A stretch of 64,000 bases of DNA, taken from NCBI RefSeq assembly GCF_004379255.2, contig NC_056046.1:15190001-15254000 (forward strand). The letters are read 5' to 3'. This DNA is from Salvia splendens (Eukaryota > Streptophyta > Magnoliopsida > Lamiales > Lamiaceae). The notes beneath the pieces were generated by a model that was not told the DNA's origin, did not search any database, and saw only the letters and a program-made list of their open reading frames with translations. Position numbers and translations under genes: made by a program. Below are positions 61,986 through 64,000 of this stretch, in pieces. How positions within the stretch are numbered: position 1 is the first letter of the stretch; the number at the start of each line of letters is the position of its first letter.

Positions 61986-62594
61986 TTGTGGAAGATGGAT
62001 GAAATCTATGGATTGTCCAGTTATGTCCCAAGGTGGAGATTTGTTATGAGGATTGGGGCAAAACTGCACAATCAGTTCAGTTCGGTTACCAATATACTGT
62101 TCGGCGATTAGGGACCGATATGCTGTTCAGTGATCTGACGAACTGCAATCATGCTCGGTGATTGGTCGAGTTTGTAGTCGTGCTCAGGGATTAACCGAGC
62201 TCAATGTTCGGTGTTGAGCTCGGTGCTCAGTGCTCGGTGTTGGTGCTCGGTGTTGGCCGAACTTAAACGAGTTCGGAGTTGACAGTTGTTATTAACTGAT
62301 GCACGTCGTCGGATGCGACTAGTTAGTTAGCTTTAAATGAAAGCCGTTAGGTTTGAACTAGTTGTTAGATAAGTGTTAGTTAAATAGAGCCGAGCTGTGG
62401 AAAAAGAAAAAAGAATTTTTTCATCCAAGAGTTTTGTAATCTTCCACACAAATAAAACACAAGATTTCCATTGACTCTCCAAGAATTTTTTTTTGCTTAT
62501 TCATTTTCATATCAAGTATTCGTTCTTCTCGTTCCGGAATCGATCTCGTTGTGATAACAAGATTGAGTCGCGTATCTGATAGCATTACAATACG

Positions 62595-63780
62595 ACTTTA
62601 AGTCATTGGTTGGATCGTGAATGCATCACTTTCCTGAATATAGTTATTTTGTGATAAATGAATTTGAAATGCCACTAATTTATCGTTGTTACTTGACGGT
62701 CACCATTTTATTTGTAATTACCCTCCTACCACAATTTATGTACTCTCATTATTTTACACTAATATAGATGTGACACTTTTCTTTTAATTTGTCATATAAT
62801 AGATGTCAAATTTTCTAAGTTCTCTCTTATATTAATATATAAAAATATAATAATATGACATTTTTGAAAATCTCATGTTATCACCCAAATGTGACATATA
62901 GAGAAAGTATGTAACTTTTGAATACACCAAAGTAAACAATATATATATGATAATTAAAAAGATGGTCAAAATGTCAAATCTCATCACATGATGTGGAGCA
63001 AAGGAGACCATATAGTATATAATTAGTACCACTAAACAACAAAACTCTAGGTTCACCACCTAATTAATTCTTAAGTTTAAGAGGAGTTTTGATGTAATCT
63101 TATATTTGGTCAGCTGTGAATATATAGTTAATTATATATCCAAATATTCTACTCCCTATACTAGTTTACAAACATGGTTATCCGGATACAGCTAACTACA
63201 TAATTATGCCTAAAGATTCTATTCATAAATTAGTTGATGTCGGATCAAATTATTCTATCTGTATCCTCGGGCTTGCAAAAAATAAAAAATAAATAAAATG
63301 CATGTTTATAAATATGGATTAGTTTCTTAACAAGTTGTAAGGGAGGTACAAAGAATCTATCTCCTTTTTATTCACTTTTTGAAGTGCTTTCTCTTTCATT
63401 CTTTACATGATAAAATGCTTATAATACTTTATTGTCTATACATCGTAATCTTCATAGTATAGTTTAATGCAAGTGATTGATGAACAACATTGAAGTTGAT
63501 GTCCCCACTTTTAAGCACGTCTCATATCAATATAAATTATGGAGAAATGGACGTGTCAATGTATACAATTTAGAGAGTATTAGGAATGCCATGTGCGAAT
63601 CAAGGCTTTAATAATTTGAAACTTACGAAACAAGCATTAGTTATTGATTTGACGATTTCTATCGACTCAAATACCAGACAATCAAAGGATAGAACGCGCT
63701 TAATTGATAAGTGCGTTGCATCTTTAATTGATAAATTTATGATTCTTGTTGCCTAGCTAGCATATATTCGTAACTCATTG
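62595..63780. other. Intergenic AT-rich spacer
   Basis: No gene or element recognised. Confidence 0.45.
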
Positions 63781-64000
63781 TCCGCAGAGGCAGCGCAGTT
63801 GGCAACGAAGGGGCAGATCTTGCTGCAATGAGCACGAGTTAAAATCTCACTGCTGTCGTGTAGATGCTTCCATCTTTAAGGCACAAGTGTGAGTCCTTGG
63901 GAGATGGGCTTCTGGCAGCCAGTGGGTTAAAGCCTCCTCTTAACGAGCTACTGCGTTCCCTGATTGAACCCCCTCACATGATGTCGGATCAGAATGTGGG
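63781..64000 (+). mobile_element. tRNA-derived SINE, cut by the window end
   Basis: Starts with CAGCGCAGTTGG (63791-63802), the same A-box word as the SINE at 25681. A degenerate B box (GAGTTAAAATC) lies about 35 bp downstream. Beyond that the two sequences differ, so this is a different SINE family. The right end and tail are outside the window. Confidence 0.55.

Larger units (their letters stand above)
57426..62589 (+). mobile_element. Complete Copia retrotransposon (Tnt1-like), 5.2 kb
   Basis: LTRs 57426-57973 and 62042-62589, each 548 bp, beginning TGTTATGAGGATTGGGGCAA and ending GCATTACA. They differ by a single base (a G/A in an A-rich run). Perfect target duplication ATACG (57421-57425 and 62590-62594). 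One uninterrupted gag-pol frame. Polypurine tract AAGGTGGAGATT before the 3-prime LTR. Structure and intact coding make it a good candidate for a recently or currently active copy. Confidence 0.95.

Overview
The window is plant nuclear DNA. It has multi-exon genes with GT-AG introns, AT-rich spacers, LEA2-family membrane proteins, a plant-type AAA ATPase, and every common class of plant transposon. The families suggest a eudicot; I cannot place it more precisely from sequence alone. I see no prokaryotic-style operon, CRISPR array or rRNA. Much of the interest is in how the transposons are built and nested.

Region 1 (1-15.8 kb) is the gene-bearing part. Two tandem, intronless LEA2-domain genes lie on the minus strand (1782-2336 and 6314-6865). 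They are followed by a 14-exon AAA-ATPase of the DAA1/At1g64110-like group on the plus strand (8376-12541), whose usual N-terminal exons I cannot find. A degraded PIF/Harbinger transposon with a frameshifted DDE transposase gene follows (13.34-15.81 kb). Small MITEs and a hAT transposase tail fill the spacers.

Region 2 (16.5-22.25 kb) is a chain of six terminal-inverted-repeat elements separated only by (TA)n microsatellites. One carries fragments of host genes (a glycerol-3-phosphate acyltransferase first exon and a second, unrecognised fragment) plus a 44-bp minisatellite. Two form a 1.5-kb palindrome. One contains a nested Stowaway element.

Region 3 (23.5-27.4 kb) has a third LEA2/NHL-type gene, a Mutator-like MITE with a 9-bp target duplication, a tRNA-derived SINE, and a Tourist-type element carrying a 73-bp tandem array.

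Region 4 (28.3-36.5 kb) is a probable solo LTR (minus strand). Into it inserted a non-autonomous Tat-lineage retrotransposon that has become a 2,935-bp tandem structure with four LTRs, one of them truncated.

Region 5 (37.3-55.0 kb) is a PIF/Harbinger element with TAA target duplications carrying only a decayed Myb/SANT (ORF1-type) gene. It was split by an 11.1-kb Ty3/gypsy Tat element with identical-looking LTRs, dual RNase H and a spliced antisense gene, and by a 3.5-kb Copia element that has lost protease and integrase. The Tat element looks like the autonomous relative of the region-4 element.

Region 6 (55.0-64 kb) holds a TRIM miniature retrotransposon, a complete Copia element with an uninterrupted 1,321-residue gag-pol and one LTR difference, AT-rich spacer, and a second SINE cut by the window edge.

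Boundaries of mobile elements were read by eye from inverted or direct repeats and target duplications. No alignments or database searches were run.
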